Notes under the pieces: model-generated
What the model was told of the DNA's origin: nothing
Databases searched by the model: none
What the model saw: the letters and a program-made list of their open reading frames with translations, nothing else
Source of the DNA: Bacteroidota bacterium
GTDB taxonomy: Bacteria; Bacteroidota; Bacteroidia; Bacteroidales; FEN-979
DNA length: 64,000 nt
Direction of reading: 5' to 3'
Assembly (NCBI GenBank): GCA_026391805.1
Contig: JAPLDJ010000009.1
Location: forward strand, 236,137 to 300,136
Program-made: the position numbers and the translations under genes
Shown here: positions 1-8,342 of the stretch, piece by piece
Numbering within the stretch: position 1 is the first letter of the stretch
How the letters are laid out: every line of letters starts with the position of its first letter

Positions 1-495
1 GACACTGTTCTCCAGGACGTTTGAGAGGCATTGTTCAGGAGTGATCTTCCGGTTGTAATCGCCGCTGAGCACCGACCAGAGAATGAAACGGTACTGTTTC
101 CGCAGGAGATAATACTGGCTTGGGGTAAAACGCCCGTAGGGCGGCCGGAACAGTTTTGTGGTAAGGTACTCATTGCACCTCATCACATCTTCCACATACA
201 TGGCTGGAGGCGTCTTCCAGCCATTCAGATGGTGAAAGGTGTGGTTGCCGACTGCATGTCCGGCCGCAATGATCAACCTGAAAACATCCGGGTGCTTCTT
301 AACATTTTCTCCCACAACAAAGAATGTTGCCATGACATTCCGTTCCTGCAGGATACGGAGCACCTCCGGGGTTATCCCGGGCACAGGGCCATCGTCGAAC
401 GTGAGGTAAAGGACCTTTTCCTGCGTAGGAACGGAACATAAAAGGTATTCCGGGCTTAAGATCCTGAAGAAGAACGGTGGCCTGACAGCGTTCAT
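1..495 (-). CDS. Polysaccharide deacetylase (NodB homology), 3' end cut by window
   Basis: This is the N-terminal 165 residues of a carbohydrate-esterase-4 type deacetylase, a family that removes N-acetyl groups from peptidoglycan, chitin-like or exopolysaccharide chains with a metal ion. The NodB motifs are present in order: TFDDGP at residues 32-37 (catalytic Asp and metal-binding Asp), the metal-binding HxxxH at 85-89 (GNHTFHH), and RPPYGR at 117-122. There is no clear signal peptide. The frame runs through the left edge of the window, so the C-terminal motifs are not seen. The ATG at 493-495 lies 5 bp after the stop of the large DUF2723 gene on the same strand, which suggests co-transcription. 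The family call is secure; the substrate is unknown. Confidence 0.9.
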   Translation of the reverse strand, partial: MNAVRPPFFFRILSPEYLLCSVPTQEKVLYLTFDDGPVPGITPEVLRILQERNVMATFFVVGENVKKHPDVFRLIIAAGHAVGNHTFHHLNGWKTPPAMYVEDVMRCNEYLTTKLFRPPYGRFTPSQYYLLRKQYRFILWSVLSGDYNRKITPEQCLSNVLENSV

Positions 496-500
496 TGAAC

Positions 501-3500
501 CTATTGCTGGTATACCTTGCTGGTGTATAGATCCCAGTTCTTCCGGAAAACCCCATCTGCATTCCGCTGAAGTGTTTCCTTCTTGCTTTCTTTCACCACT
601 TCACCCAGCCGCTGGAGGATCATCAGGTCTTCCCTGAAATTCATATCCATCGACTTGAGTTCATCCTGACGGAATGAGAAGAGGTAATCCATGTCATGGT
701 CCATCAGCCGGAGCACCCGTTCACAGATCTTATCCCCTTTTTCCTGGTCGCCGATCCTGTAATAACATTCTGCCATCTGGATGGAATAAAAATCATAGAA
801 GGCGACCTCTTCCGGCAAGATTTCCACGCACCTGTCAAGCACTTTCCGTGCAGAATCTTTCTTTCCCTGATCGATCAGGCCATCGGCCAGTCGACCGAAA
901 AGGCTTCTGTAGGTTAGCACAAGCCGCTGGTTCTGCTCATCCATATAAATTTTCCGGTGTTCAAGGTAGGGCCATTTAAAGCGGTTCATCAGGTTATCGT
1001 AAAGAATATCCGTACTTACCTCGCCGGTCTCTCCCTCCTTGGGTATCGCGACCGAAGGCAGCAGGCGGTAGGCAAGCCCTTCCAGGAAGATATACTTATC
1101 AAGGCCCATGAATACCTCCGGGCCCGAGGTCAGGACAAAATAGACGGGACGTTTCCAGTTATTGGTAGCCAGGATGTCAAGAATGATAAGGTGGCTTTTT
1201 TCAATGGCCTGGTTTTTTATTTCCCACCGCATGGTATCAAGCCTTGACAAAACCTTTGCAGGGATAGTTTTGTCAGCCATCAGCTGCATTGGATCATAGG
1301 TGACCATGAATTTCTTTGTCGGGAAATAATCCAGCTGGCCATATTCGGGCGTATTGATCTTGAGCTTGCTATCATCCGTTTTGATGATATCGAAAATATC
1401 CCGGATGTCGACGTACCTGTTCTTTACCTGTTCATCTTCAAAGAAGTAAGTAACATCATGGTTCCCTGCCCTGTATTTGTCCCGTGTCATCGAAATCGGC
1501 AGCGGATCCGAATCATACGCTTTTCTGCGGATCTGGTCGATGCACCAGTCGGCGTTCAGCAGGCTGAGGTTCACCACCCGCACATCCGTACGGATGCCTT
1601 CCACTTCCTGGGCATACCAGAGCGGGAAGGTGTCGTTATCGCCGTTTGTAAAGAGGATTGCATCCTTCGCACATGAATTCAGGTAATTTTCCGCCATGGC
1701 CAGTGAGGTATATCGTTCCGAGCGGTCGTGATCGTCCCAGCCCTGCTGGGCCATCAGACCAACCACAAACAAGCCGAAAACAGCTGACAACCCAAGGGCG
1801 ATCGTAGGATTCAGCTTTTTGCTCAGCCACTCGATAAGCTGGATGATTCCCAGTCCAATCCAGATGGCGAACGCATAGAAGGAACCTGCGAAGGCATAGT
1901 CACGTTCACGCGGCTGAGGAGCATACTGGTTCAGGTATATAACAATGGCAAGCCCGGTCATGAAGAAGAGGAGCCCGATGACGATGGTGCTCCGGTAATC
2001 TTTTTTCAGCGTAAAATAGATACCGATCAGACCCAGGATAAAAGGAAGGAAATAGAATGCATTGTCGCCCCTGTTGATCTTCCTGATCTCCGGCAACGGA
2101 CGTGTCCCAAGCCGGGCTTTATCATAGAAGGGGATCCCGCTTTTCCAGTTTCCGTCGATCCTGTTTCCGAGACCCTGGTTATCGTTCTGCTTTCCTGCAA
2201 AATTCCACATGAAATAGCGCCAGTACATGTGAATTACCTGGTAATTCCAAAAAAAGCTGAGGTTCTCCCCGAATGTAGGTTTGTACAGGGTTTCCTTTTG
2301 ATCACCCTGCTGAACCTCAATGGGAACACCTTTGATGCTGGCCCATTTCTTATAACCGTCTGCAAACCTTGGCTCAGTGTTGCCCCACATGCGCGGGAAA
2401 ATTGTTGTGAACCTTGAATCATAGACCGGCACTGTTTTTTCCCTCTTGTCGGTAATGATGTATTTTCCTGAGGCAACATCTTTCTCGTATACAGGATTCC
2501 CGTCCTTCCGGTCGACAATGGGTGCGTTGTAGTACTGACCGGAGAAGAGCGGCCAATCGCCGTACTGCTCACGGTTGAGGTACGACAGCAGGTACATTGC
2601 GTTCTCCGGGTTGTTCTCATCCAGCGGTGTATTTGCATTGCTCCGGATCACAAGCATAAGGAATGATGTATATCCGATAACAATGAATGTAATGGCAAGA
2701 ATGACGGTGTTCCAGACCGCTTTCCCTGTTTTACGGGTCCAGATCAATCCAAGGATGATCAGGCCGATCAGGATCACAAAGTAGATGATGGTACCGGTGT
2801 TGAAGGGAAGTCCGATGGTATTGACAAAGAAAAGTTCCGACATCCCTGCCAGTTTAACGATCCAGGGGATGATGAGGTACATGACCACTGAAAGGATGCC
2901 GATGCCAGCCAGGAGTGCCAGCAGGATTCCCTTCCAGTTGTGTACCGGATATTTCTTAAAATAATAAACAAAGGTGATGGCAGGAATGGCCAGGAGGTTC
3001 AGCATATGAACCCCGATGGAGAGTCCGACCAGGTACGCTATCAGGAGCAGCCAGCGGTAGGAATGCTTCTCTTCGGCCTGCTCTTCCCATTTGAAAATAA
3101 CCCAGAATACTACGGCGGTAAAGAATGACGACATGGCATAAACTTCTCCTTCGACGGCGGAAAACCAGAATGAGTCGGTGAATGTATAGGCCAGTGATCC
3201 GATCAGTCCTGCAGCCATGATGGTACGGAGCTTCATGGTTGTCATTTCCTCTCCCTTGTGAAGAACGATCTTTTTTGCGATCATCGTAATGGTCCAGAAA
3301 AGGAACAAAATGGTGAAGCCGCTGCAAAGGGCCGACATGGTATTCACCATCCGTGCGACATGCGATACATCCCCCATTGCAAGCATGGAGAAGAACCGCC
3401 CGATCATCTGGAAGAGCGGGGCACCCGGCGGGTGGCCGACTTCCAGTTTGAAGGCCGTTGCGATGTATTCTCCGCAGTCCCAGAAGCTCATCGTGGGTTC

Positions 3501-3581
3501 AGAAGTGAGGATATAAACCGTGGATGCAATCATAAAGACGAGCCATCCAAAGATGTTGTTATGTTTCCGGTAAGATTTCAT
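501..3581 (-). CDS. DUF2723 multipass membrane protein (TMEM260-like)
   Basis: This 1026-residue integral membrane protein begins with one membrane segment and then carries the family signature around residues 28-60 (EPTMSFWDCGEYIA followed by GHPPGAP). About ten hydrophobic segments follow up to residue ~620. The last ~400 residues are soluble and TPR-like at the end (paired helices around 890-990). DUF2723 proteins resemble dolichol-phosphate-sugar dependent glycosyltransferases such as eukaryotic TMEM260, so a role in transferring sugars across the membrane is plausible, but the bacterial substrate is unknown. The length is normal for Bacteroidota members. Its start faces gpmA across a compact divergent promoter region, and it is followed by the truncated deacetylase. 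Confidence 0.88.
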   Translation of the reverse strand: MKSYRKHNNIFGWLVFMIASTVYILTSEPTMSFWDCGEYIATAFKLEVGHPPGAPLFQMIGRFFSMLAMGDVSHVARMVNTMSALCSGFTILFLFWTITMIAKKIVLHKGEEMTTMKLRTIMAAGLIGSLAYTFTDSFWFSAVEGEVYAMSSFFTAVVFWVIFKWEEQAEEKHSYRWLLLIAYLVGLSIGVHMLNLLAIPAITFVYYFKKYPVHNWKGILLALLAGIGILSVVMYLIIPWIVKLAGMSELFFVNTIGLPFNTGTIIYFVILIGLIILGLIWTRKTGKAVWNTVILAITFIVIGYTSFLMLVIRSNANTPLDENNPENAMYLLSYLNREQYGDWPLFSGQYYNAPIVDRKDGNPVYEKDVASGKYIITDKREKTVPVYDSRFTTIFPRMWGNTEPRFADGYKKWASIKGVPIEVQQGDQKETLYKPTFGENLSFFWNYQVIHMYWRYFMWNFAGKQNDNQGLGNRIDGNWKSGIPFYDKARLGTRPLPEIRKINRGDNAFYFLPFILGLIGIYFTLKKDYRSTIVIGLLFFMTGLAIVIYLNQYAPQPRERDYAFAGSFYAFAIWIGLGIIQLIEWLSKKLNPTIALGLSAVFGLFVVGLMAQQGWDDHDRSERYTSLAMAENYLNSCAKDAILFTNGDNDTFPLWYAQEVEGIRTDVRVVNLSLLNADWCIDQIRRKAYDSDPLPISMTRDKYRAGNHDVTYFFEDEQVKNRYVDIRDIFDIIKTDDSKLKINTPEYGQLDYFPTKKFMVTYDPMQLMADKTIPAKVLSRLDTMRWEIKNQAIEKSHLIILDILATNNWKRPVYFVLTSGPEVFMGLDKYIFLEGLAYRLLPSVAIPKEGETGEVSTDILYDNLMNRFKWPYLEHRKIYMDEQNQRLVLTYRSLFGRLADGLIDQGKKDSARKVLDRCVEILPEEVAFYDFYSIQMAECYYRIGDQEKGDKICERVLRLMDHDMDYLFSFRQDELKSMDMNFREDLMILQRLGEVVKESKKETLQRNADGVFRKNWDLYTSKVYQQ

Positions 3582-3635
3582 TTAATAGATTTTATTTTGA
3601 AGAGGAGGTTCACTCTAAGGCTAAGGCCATGGTGG

Positions 3636-3663
3636 CAAAAGTAGTAAATATTTAGTACTTTTG
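3636..3663. promoter_or_regulatory. Back-to-back divergent -7 boxes in a near-perfect palindrome
   Basis: The minus strand has TACTTTTG at 3643-3636 and the plus strand has TACTTTTG at 3656-3663. Both match the Bacteroidota TAnnTTTG -7 consensus. The 28-bp stretch that contains both boxes is an inverted repeat with a single mismatched pair and an AAATATTT centre. Left-going transcription would reach the DUF2723 start at 3581 after about 50 nt, and right-going transcription would reach gpmA at 3766 after about 100 nt. The -33 elements are not convincing on either side. Confidence 0.5.
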
Positions 3664-3702
3664 AAGGCGGATAACAGCCACGCTGAAATTGCACTGTTAT
3701 AG

Positions 3703-3743
3703 CCCCTCCCCTCCAAGGGGAGGGGGACGGGGGTGGGGTCATC
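3703..3743. repeat. GC-rich hairpin, solo copy of a dispersed GACCCCACCCC repeat
   Basis: A strong hairpin pairs CCCCTCCCC with GGGGAGGGG. It is followed by a GGGGTGGGGTCATCA end that reappears, in either orientation, at 6718, 28848 and 35711. Read on the minus strand it begins TGATGACCCCACCCCC. It matches the terminal part of the MITE-like elements found elsewhere in the window and lies in the gpmA leader. Confidence 0.6.
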
Positions 3744-3765
3744 ATAAAAAATAAATTCTCTATAA

Positions 3766-4512
3766 ATGAAAAGACTTGTTTTACTGAGGCACGGCGAGAG
3801 CACATGGAACAAAGAGAACCGTTTTACCGGGTGGACGGATGTCGACCTTTCGGAGCGGGGTGTCAATGAAGCCATTGAAGCCGGAAAAGTGTTAAAAAAG
3901 GAAGGATTCGATTTTAAAATCGCTTACACCTCCTACCTGACGCGCGCCATCCGGACACTCTGGCTGGCCCTCGGAGAAATGGACCTGATCTGGATCCCGG
4001 TGTACAAAACCTGGCGGTTGAACGAAAAGCATTATGGTGTTCTGCAGGGACTGAATAAAAGCGAAATGGCCAAGGAATGGGGTGACCAGCAGGTGCATAT
4101 GTGGCGCAGAAGCTATGACATTCCTCCTCCGCCAATGGAGGATAACGATCCGCGGCATCCGCGGTTTGACCACCGATACAGGGACCTGAAACCTTCGGAA
4201 ATTCCGGCCACAGAATCCCTTAAAGAAACCGTGGAGCGTATTGTTCCTTACTGGAAGGAGGAGATATCGAAGAAACTGGTGGAGCATGGCGAAGTGCTTG
4301 TTGCCGCGCACGGGAACAGCCTCCGGGGGATCGTAAAATACCTGAAGAACATTTCGAATGAGGATATCGTTGGTCTGAACCTTCCGACCGGTATTCCTTA
4401 TGTGTTCGAATTTGATGATAACATGGTTCTGCAGAAGGATTATTTCCTCGGCGACCCGGAAGTGATCCGGAAACTGATCGAAGAAGTGGCCAACCAGGCA
4501 AAGAAAAAGTAG
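3766..4512 (+). CDS. gpmA: 2,3-bisphosphoglycerate-dependent phosphoglycerate mutase
   Basis: This cytosolic glycolytic enzyme interconverts 3- and 2-phosphoglycerate through a phosphohistidine intermediate. The 248-residue length is standard. The phosphoenzyme motif LRHGES at residues 7-12 holds the catalytic His, followed by [19 protein letters not shown]. The second catalytic His sits in AAHGNSLRG near residue 183. The substrate-loop region with the PHPP-like sequence [12 protein letters not shown] is intact. The start ATG is preceded by an A/T-rich leader carrying a hairpin repeat, and a phosphatase gene follows 8 bp downstream. The call is secure. Confidence 0.97.
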   Translation: MKRLVLLRHGESTWNKENRFTGWTDVDLSERGVNEAIEAGKVLKKEGFDFKIAYTSYLTRAIRTLWLALGEMDLIWIPVYKTWRLNEKHYGVLQGLNKSEMAKEWGDQQVHMWRRSYDIPPPPMEDNDPRHPRFDHRYRDLKPSEIPATESLKETVERIVPYWKEEISKKLVEHGEVLVAAHGNSLRGIVKYLKNISNEDIVGLNLPTGIPYVFEFDDNMVLQKDYFLGDPEVIRKLIEEVANQAKKK

Positions 4513-4520
4513 CTGCATCC

Positions 4521-5237
4521 ATGAAAAAGCAATGGGTGATCCCGGATATTCACGGCTGCGTGAATACCCTGAAAGCATTGATCGAAGAACAGATCAAACC
4601 CACCCGCTATGATGAATTGTATTTTCTCGGCGACTACATCGACCGGGGGCCTAACTCCAAGGCGGTCATCGATTATATCCGCAACCTTCAGAAGGATGAA
4701 TATTCTGTAAAGCCGCTGAAAGGGAACCATGAGGATTTCGTGGTCGAGCTGTATGATGCGGAGCATAAATCAAAAAATCCCTGGTTCTTTCATTTTGCAA
4801 ACCGTAAAAAGAAATCCTGGTCTGCCATAGGCGGGAGGCATACACTGAAGAGCTTCAGGGTGAAGAGCGTCAAAGACATTCCTCACGATTACATCGAATG
4901 GATGCGGAACCTTGATTATTATGTCATTCTTGAAAACTTTGTCCTGGTTCATGCCGGACTGAATTTTTCAGTTGATGATCCGTTCGAAGACAAACGCTCG
5001 ATGCTCTGGCTGCGGGATTATAAAATCATCCCAGAAATGATAAACAACCGGAAGATCATCCACGGTCACGTTCCTGTAAACCTTCAGCTGATCGATCTTT
5101 CGATAAAGAGCAACATCTACAAATTCATCGATCTTGACAACGGACCTTACATATCGGGGACGAATGGATTCGGATATTTGGTGGCCCTTGAACTTTCGGA
5201 GATGAGGATGGTGATACAGGACAATCGGGACCTTTAA
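4521..5237 (+). CDS. PPP-family serine/threonine phosphatase (metallophosphoesterase)
   Basis: This 238-residue calcineurin-like phosphoesterase uses two metal ions to hydrolyse phosphomonoesters. The complete motif set is visible: PDIHG (residues 8-12), GDYIDRG (36-42), KGNHE (68-72), VHAG (around 149) and the late HGH histidine motif (IIHGHVP, around 181). The GDxxDRG and GNHE forms are typical of the bacterial PrpA/PrpB-like and diadenosine-tetraphosphatase-like branch, so the substrate may be phosphoproteins or nucleotide phosphates. It starts 8 bp after gpmA and is probably co-transcribed with it. The natural substrate cannot be told from sequence. Confidence 0.9.
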   Translation: MKKQWVIPDIHGCVNTLKALIEEQIKPTRYDELYFLGDYIDRGPNSKAVIDYIRNLQKDEYSVKPLKGNHEDFVVELYDAEHKSKNPWFFHFANRKKKSWSAIGGRHTLKSFRVKSVKDIPHDYIEWMRNLDYYVILENFVLVHAGLNFSVDDPFEDKRSMLWLRDYKIIPEMINNRKIIHGHVPVNLQLIDLSIKSNIYKFIDLDNGPYISGTNGFGYLVALELSEMRMVIQDNRDL

Positions 5238-5247
5238 CTGGTGAATT

Positions 5248-5370
5248 GATGAGATATGAGATGTGAGATGTGAGATGTGAGATATGGAAGTTGAACAATC
5301 CAGTATCCAGCATCCAGCATCCAGTCCCGCAAAAGCGGGATCTCCGCTACGCTCCAGCATCCAGCATCAC
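5248..5370. repeat. Two short tandem arrays (GAGATGT units, then CCAGCAT units)
   Basis: The 129-bp gap between two convergent genes is almost entirely short repeats. Positions 5248-5286 hold four to five 7-bp units of the GAGATGT/GAGATAT type. Positions 5297-5370 hold several CCAGCAT units, interrupted by the small inverted repeat TCCCGC AAAA GCGGGA at about 5325-5341. No promoter or small gene is visible. Confidence 0.75.
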
Positions 5371-6635
5371 TTTTTCATCCCTTCGACCGATTTTTTCAAC
5401 GTTTCTTCGACCGGGAGAAAGTTGAAATGTGCCCAGAACGAAGGATCGGGCGGGCCGATGATCTGGTCCCAGCGCTGGGCCGTTCCCATGATCTTATCGC
5501 CTTCGAAACTCCGTACCTTAGCGGGATCCCTTGTTGCATCCGTTACAACCACATCATTCTTATAGCTTATTTTTATTTTTTGCCCGCTTTGAAATTGGGT
5601 AAAGGTCAGCCAGTTTTCTGTGCGGATTGAATTGAGGTACCATGTTGAGTCCCTCCGCGAATAGACAATAGTTTGCTGGATAAAGGGCATTTCCTCGATC
5701 CAGCCGGGTTTGCTGAGGATTGTAAAAGACCGGTTGTATTTTGTCTTTTCATAAGCTTCATAAGCATTCATGCTGGGCTTCTGTGTGATCTTCATCACGG
5801 CAAAAGATCCTGCATCAATGAAAAGCTCACCTTTCCAGAGCCGCTCTTTTGCGGCTGGTTTCTGGGCGTAGGAAATATGGTAGATCTTCCCTCCTTCCGG
5901 CGGGATCATCTCCTCCATCCTAAGATCATAATATTTGAAAAGGGATTCATCAAGGATGGTATTATGGTAGAATTCAACGATGTCGTTGATAAAATTGCAA
6001 CCCAGGCACCCTACATTCCTTCCGGCATCGCCCATGGCGTTTACCAGGTTGGTATCAGAGGTCACCCGCCCTTTAAGGAGGTGTGGCACATTCGATGTTT
6101 CATGCTTTTTTGAAAATCCTCCCTTCTTGTAAAGGAAGTACCCCGTTTTCAGGTCCCCGATGATGGCTTCGGTATATTCTGCAAGCTTGTTGTTGATCAG
6201 TTTCTGGGAGCGGATAAATGCGGTCAGGATCAGTGAATCCTTGCCATAATTGGACGGGATGTTTGCAACAGCCCGCCGGATCACTTCCTGTGGTGTCAGA
6301 CCGATAATTTCAACTTCGCTCAACTGCAGAGATACTGGTTTCATCAATACTTCCAACGGCCCGGCCGCACCCTTCTTCACGGCGATCCTGCGGGTCTCAT
6401 ATCCCAGGAAATAAAACACCAGGGAATCGTTCTCTTCTACAGACGGAATGTTAATCTGGAAGATGCCATCTTCATTTGTAGTTGTTCCAAGCACCGAATG
6501 CTGCAAAGAGATCGCTGTAAAGGAAAGCGGATTACCGGTCGCGGAATCAGCCACCTTACCTGTGATCATGACGGGCTCCTGTCCAAACAGCGGCTGAAAG
6601 AGCAAGAGAAAAATCCATGGCAGCAGTTTTCTCAT
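5367..6635 (-). CDS. Carboxypeptidase-regulatory-domain secreted protein
   Basis: This 422-residue exported protein begins with a signal peptide (MRKLLPWIFLLLFQPLFGQ; cleavage after about residue 18). A CarboxypepD_reg-like beta-sandwich follows at roughly 22-105 (ITGKVADSATGNPLSF ... FYFLGYETRRIAV), the domain found at the N-terminus of SusC-type receptors and many Bacteroidota surface proteins. The remaining ~300 residues are rich in beta-strands and resemble the periplasmic part of DUF5686-type proteins, but no TonB-dependent barrel is present. An outer-membrane or periplasmic role is inferred. The gene stands alone and converges with the phosphatase gene. Specific function is unknown. Confidence 0.8.
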   Translation of the reverse strand: MRKLLPWIFLLLFQPLFGQEPVMITGKVADSATGNPLSFTAISLQHSVLGTTTNEDGIFQINIPSVEENDSLVFYFLGYETRRIAVKKGAAGPLEVLMKPVSLQLSEVEIIGLTPQEVIRRAVANIPSNYGKDSLILTAFIRSQKLINNKLAEYTEAIIGDLKTGYFLYKKGGFSKKHETSNVPHLLKGRVTSDTNLVNAMGDAGRNVGCLGCNFINDIVEFYHNTILDESLFKYYDLRMEEMIPPEGGKIYHISYAQKPAAKERLWKGELFIDAGSFAVMKITQKPSMNAYEAYEKTKYNRSFTILSKPGWIEEMPFIQQTIVYSRRDSTWYLNSIRTENWLTFTQFQSGQKIKISYKNDVVVTDATRDPAKVRSFEGDKIMGTAQRWDQIIGPPDPSFWAHFNFLPVEETLKKSVEGMKK

Positions 6636-6720
6636 AATCCTTAATCAGAGTGGTAAATATAGCTAAATTCTTTCTCTGAAGAACCTCCCCGCAGCAATGT
6701 CGCGGGGTATTGACCCTGAT

Positions 6721-6890
6721 GACCCCACCCCCGTCGGAGCTGACTAAAAAGTAAAAAAACAAAATGTCACGCAGAGTTACGCAAAGTTTTTCGCTGAGTT
6801 ACGCAGAGTTATTTTGTACGTTATCAGTCATCTGCGAAACTCAGCGAGAATAAAAAATACTTTTTGGTCAGCCCCTGCAGGGGGAGGGGA
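6721..6890. mobile_element. MITE-like element, copy A
   Basis: The element starts GACCCCACCCCC, then GAGCTGACTAAAAAGT, and ends TACTTTTTGGTCAGCCCC followed by a GGGG-rich stretch. Reversed and complemented, the end matches the start over about 30 bp, so the ends form terminal inverted repeats. The interior is made of ACGCAGAGTTACGCAAAG-like units that also pair with each other (TCGCTGAGTTACGCAGA against TCTGCGAAACTCAGCGA). No protein is encoded. A second copy with the same layout lies at 35714-35902. Confidence 0.65.
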
Positions 6891-6935
6891 AAAAAAGATT
6901 TTCCTGATTTCCTTTTTAATAGCAGGTTTCTGTAT

Positions 6936-6943
6936 TATATTTG
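6936..6943 (+). promoter_or_regulatory. Candidate -7 box TATATTTG for the M43 protease gene
   Basis: TATATTTG fits TAnnTTTG. It would give a leader of about 130 nt before the ATG at 7082. No good TTTG -33 element is seen at the expected distance. Confidence 0.35.
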
Positions 6944-7069
6944 ATAGACATTTTATCCAGGGTGACCGAAAGGGATTTCCCGAACTAAGTTCATCTACAA
7001 CACCTGCTCTTCCGATGATTGAAACTTCCTTAAGATTAAATATCATTTTTTATTCATCAAAAAAATTCA

Positions 7070-7076
7070 AGGAGGA
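7070..7076 (+). promoter_or_regulatory. Strong Shine-Dalgarno sequence of the M43 protease gene
   Basis: AAGGAGG lies 5 bp before the ATG at 7082. A full-length Shine-Dalgarno match is uncommon in Bacteroidota, which mostly use A-rich leaders, so this gene may be highly translated. It also fixes the start codon. Confidence 0.6.
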
Positions 7077-7081
7077 AAAAA

Positions 7082-7999
7082 ATGGCAAAAAACAAGAAGA
7101 TTGCAGTACCGTCAAGACGCCAGTGCGGCGCCATGCAGGCTCATTTCCGTCTTTTAGAGACAGACACAAATTTCAGGAAACGGCAAACAGAGCTGGAGCA
7201 TGCCACTGCAAGGCACATTCAAACTTACAAGCTCTCAGCCGGGCTGACGACAATTCCCGTGGTTGTTCACGTGGTTTATAAAAAACCAGCCGAGAATATT
7301 TCCGATGACCAGATCAAGAGCCAGATCACCGTTCTGAATAAAGATTACCAGGCCAAGAACACCGACAAAACGAAAGTTCCTGCTTGCTGGAAAGGCCTGG
7401 TCGCAAGCATCGGGATCAAGTTTGCCCTGGCAACAAAAGATCCCCAGGGAAATCCCACGACCGGGATCACACGGACGAAGACGACACGGACATCCTTCGG
7501 AACCGGGGATACGGTTAAATCGCAGGCCACCGGAGGCCACAATCCATGGCCATCCGACAAATACCTGAACATCTGGGTTTGCACGCTTGGCGGCGGACTC
7601 CTTGGATATGCCCAGTTCCCTGGCGGACCGCCGGCGACCGACGGAGTCGTAATTCTCAATACCGCCTTCGGGACAAAAGGAACCGCTGCAGCACCTTTCA
7701 ACAAAGGCAGGACAGCCACTCATGAAATCGGGCACTGGCTTAACCTTCGTCATATCTGGGGCGACACGGAAGACTGCAGTGGTGGCGATTTAGTGGATGA
7801 TACACCCAACGCTGAAGGCCCGAATTACGGCAAACCAACCTTCCCGCATATCACCTGTAAAAACGGACCCAATGGTGACATGTTTATGGACTACATGGAT
7901 TATGTGGATGATGCCGCGATGTATCTTTTTACAAAAGGACAGGCTGCGCGGATATCGGCTACATTAAACGGACCCAGGATCACGTTCAAGTCAGCCTGA
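7082..7999 (+). CDS. M43-family (pappalysin/cytophagalysin-like) zinc metalloprotease
   Basis: This 305-residue zinc endopeptidase carries the metzincin signature HEIGHWLNLRH at residues 214-224, giving three zinc-binding His (214, 218, 224) and the catalytic Glu 215. It is followed by the WGDTEDCSGGD segment and a Met-turn in DMFMDYMDYVDD, as in M43 enzymes. The TIPVVVHVVY strand near residue 60 opens the domain. M43 members are normally secreted, but this one begins MAKNKKIAVPSRRQCG with no hydrophobic signal peptide and no sorting tail. It may act in the cytosol or leave by another route. A strong Shine-Dalgarno sequence sets the start, and a small companion gene follows 18 bp downstream. 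Confidence 0.9.
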   Translation: MAKNKKIAVPSRRQCGAMQAHFRLLETDTNFRKRQTELEHATARHIQTYKLSAGLTTIPVVVHVVYKKPAENISDDQIKSQITVLNKDYQAKNTDKTKVPACWKGLVASIGIKFALATKDPQGNPTTGITRTKTTRTSFGTGDTVKSQATGGHNPWPSDKYLNIWVCTLGGGLLGYAQFPGGPPATDGVVILNTAFGTKGTAAAPFNKGRTATHEIGHWLNLRHIWGDTEDCSGGDLVDDTPNAEGPNYGKPTFPHITCKNGPNGDMFMDYMDYVDDAAMYLFTKGQAARISATLNGPRITFKSA

Positions 8000-8017
8000 T
8001 TAAAACCGGAGTGCCCG

Positions 8018-8341
8018 ATGACCGTAAAAATAAGTGAAGAGCTGCTACACCAGACATGGGTGCATTCGCATGAAGAGGATACGGAAACCGAAATGGTATT
8101 CCGGCCGTCGTCTTACCGGTTTCCTCCTTCGAGGGGCCGGAAGTCGTTTGAATTAAAAGCCGGCGGCTCACTGCTCCAAACCGGGCCCGGTCCTGCCGAT
8201 GTTCCCCAGCAGCGACAGGGAACCTGGCAGCTGATCAACGACACGGAGCTTGCATTCTTCTTCGAACCGGCAACTGAACCGCAACTGGTGATGCAGATCG
8301 TGTCGGTTGAGAAAAACAGGCTGGTGGTGAGAAGGAAATAG
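8018..8341 (+). CDS. Small hypothetical protein next to the M43 protease
   Basis: This 107-residue protein has no signal peptide, membrane segment or recognised domain. It contains a basic, proline-rich middle part (RPSSYRFPPSRGRKSFEL) and a C-terminal GTWQLINDTELAFFF ... IVSVEKNRLVVRRK stretch that looks like the last strands of a small beta-barrel, possibly lipocalin-like. It begins 18 bp after the M43 protease and probably shares its transcript, so it could be an inhibitor, chaperone or partner of that unsecreted protease. That link is inference from position only. Confidence 0.7.
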   Translation: MTVKISEELLHQTWVHSHEEDTETEMVFRPSSYRFPPSRGRKSFELKAGGSLLQTGPGPADVPQQRQGTWQLINDTELAFFFEPATEPQLVMQIVSVEKNRLVVRRK

Positions 8342-8342
8342 C

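Noticed and set aside
31..441. 136-codon plus-strand frame at the left edge
   Set aside because: It lies opposite the NodB deacetylase, whose motifs are intact on the minus strand; the plus frame has no family features.
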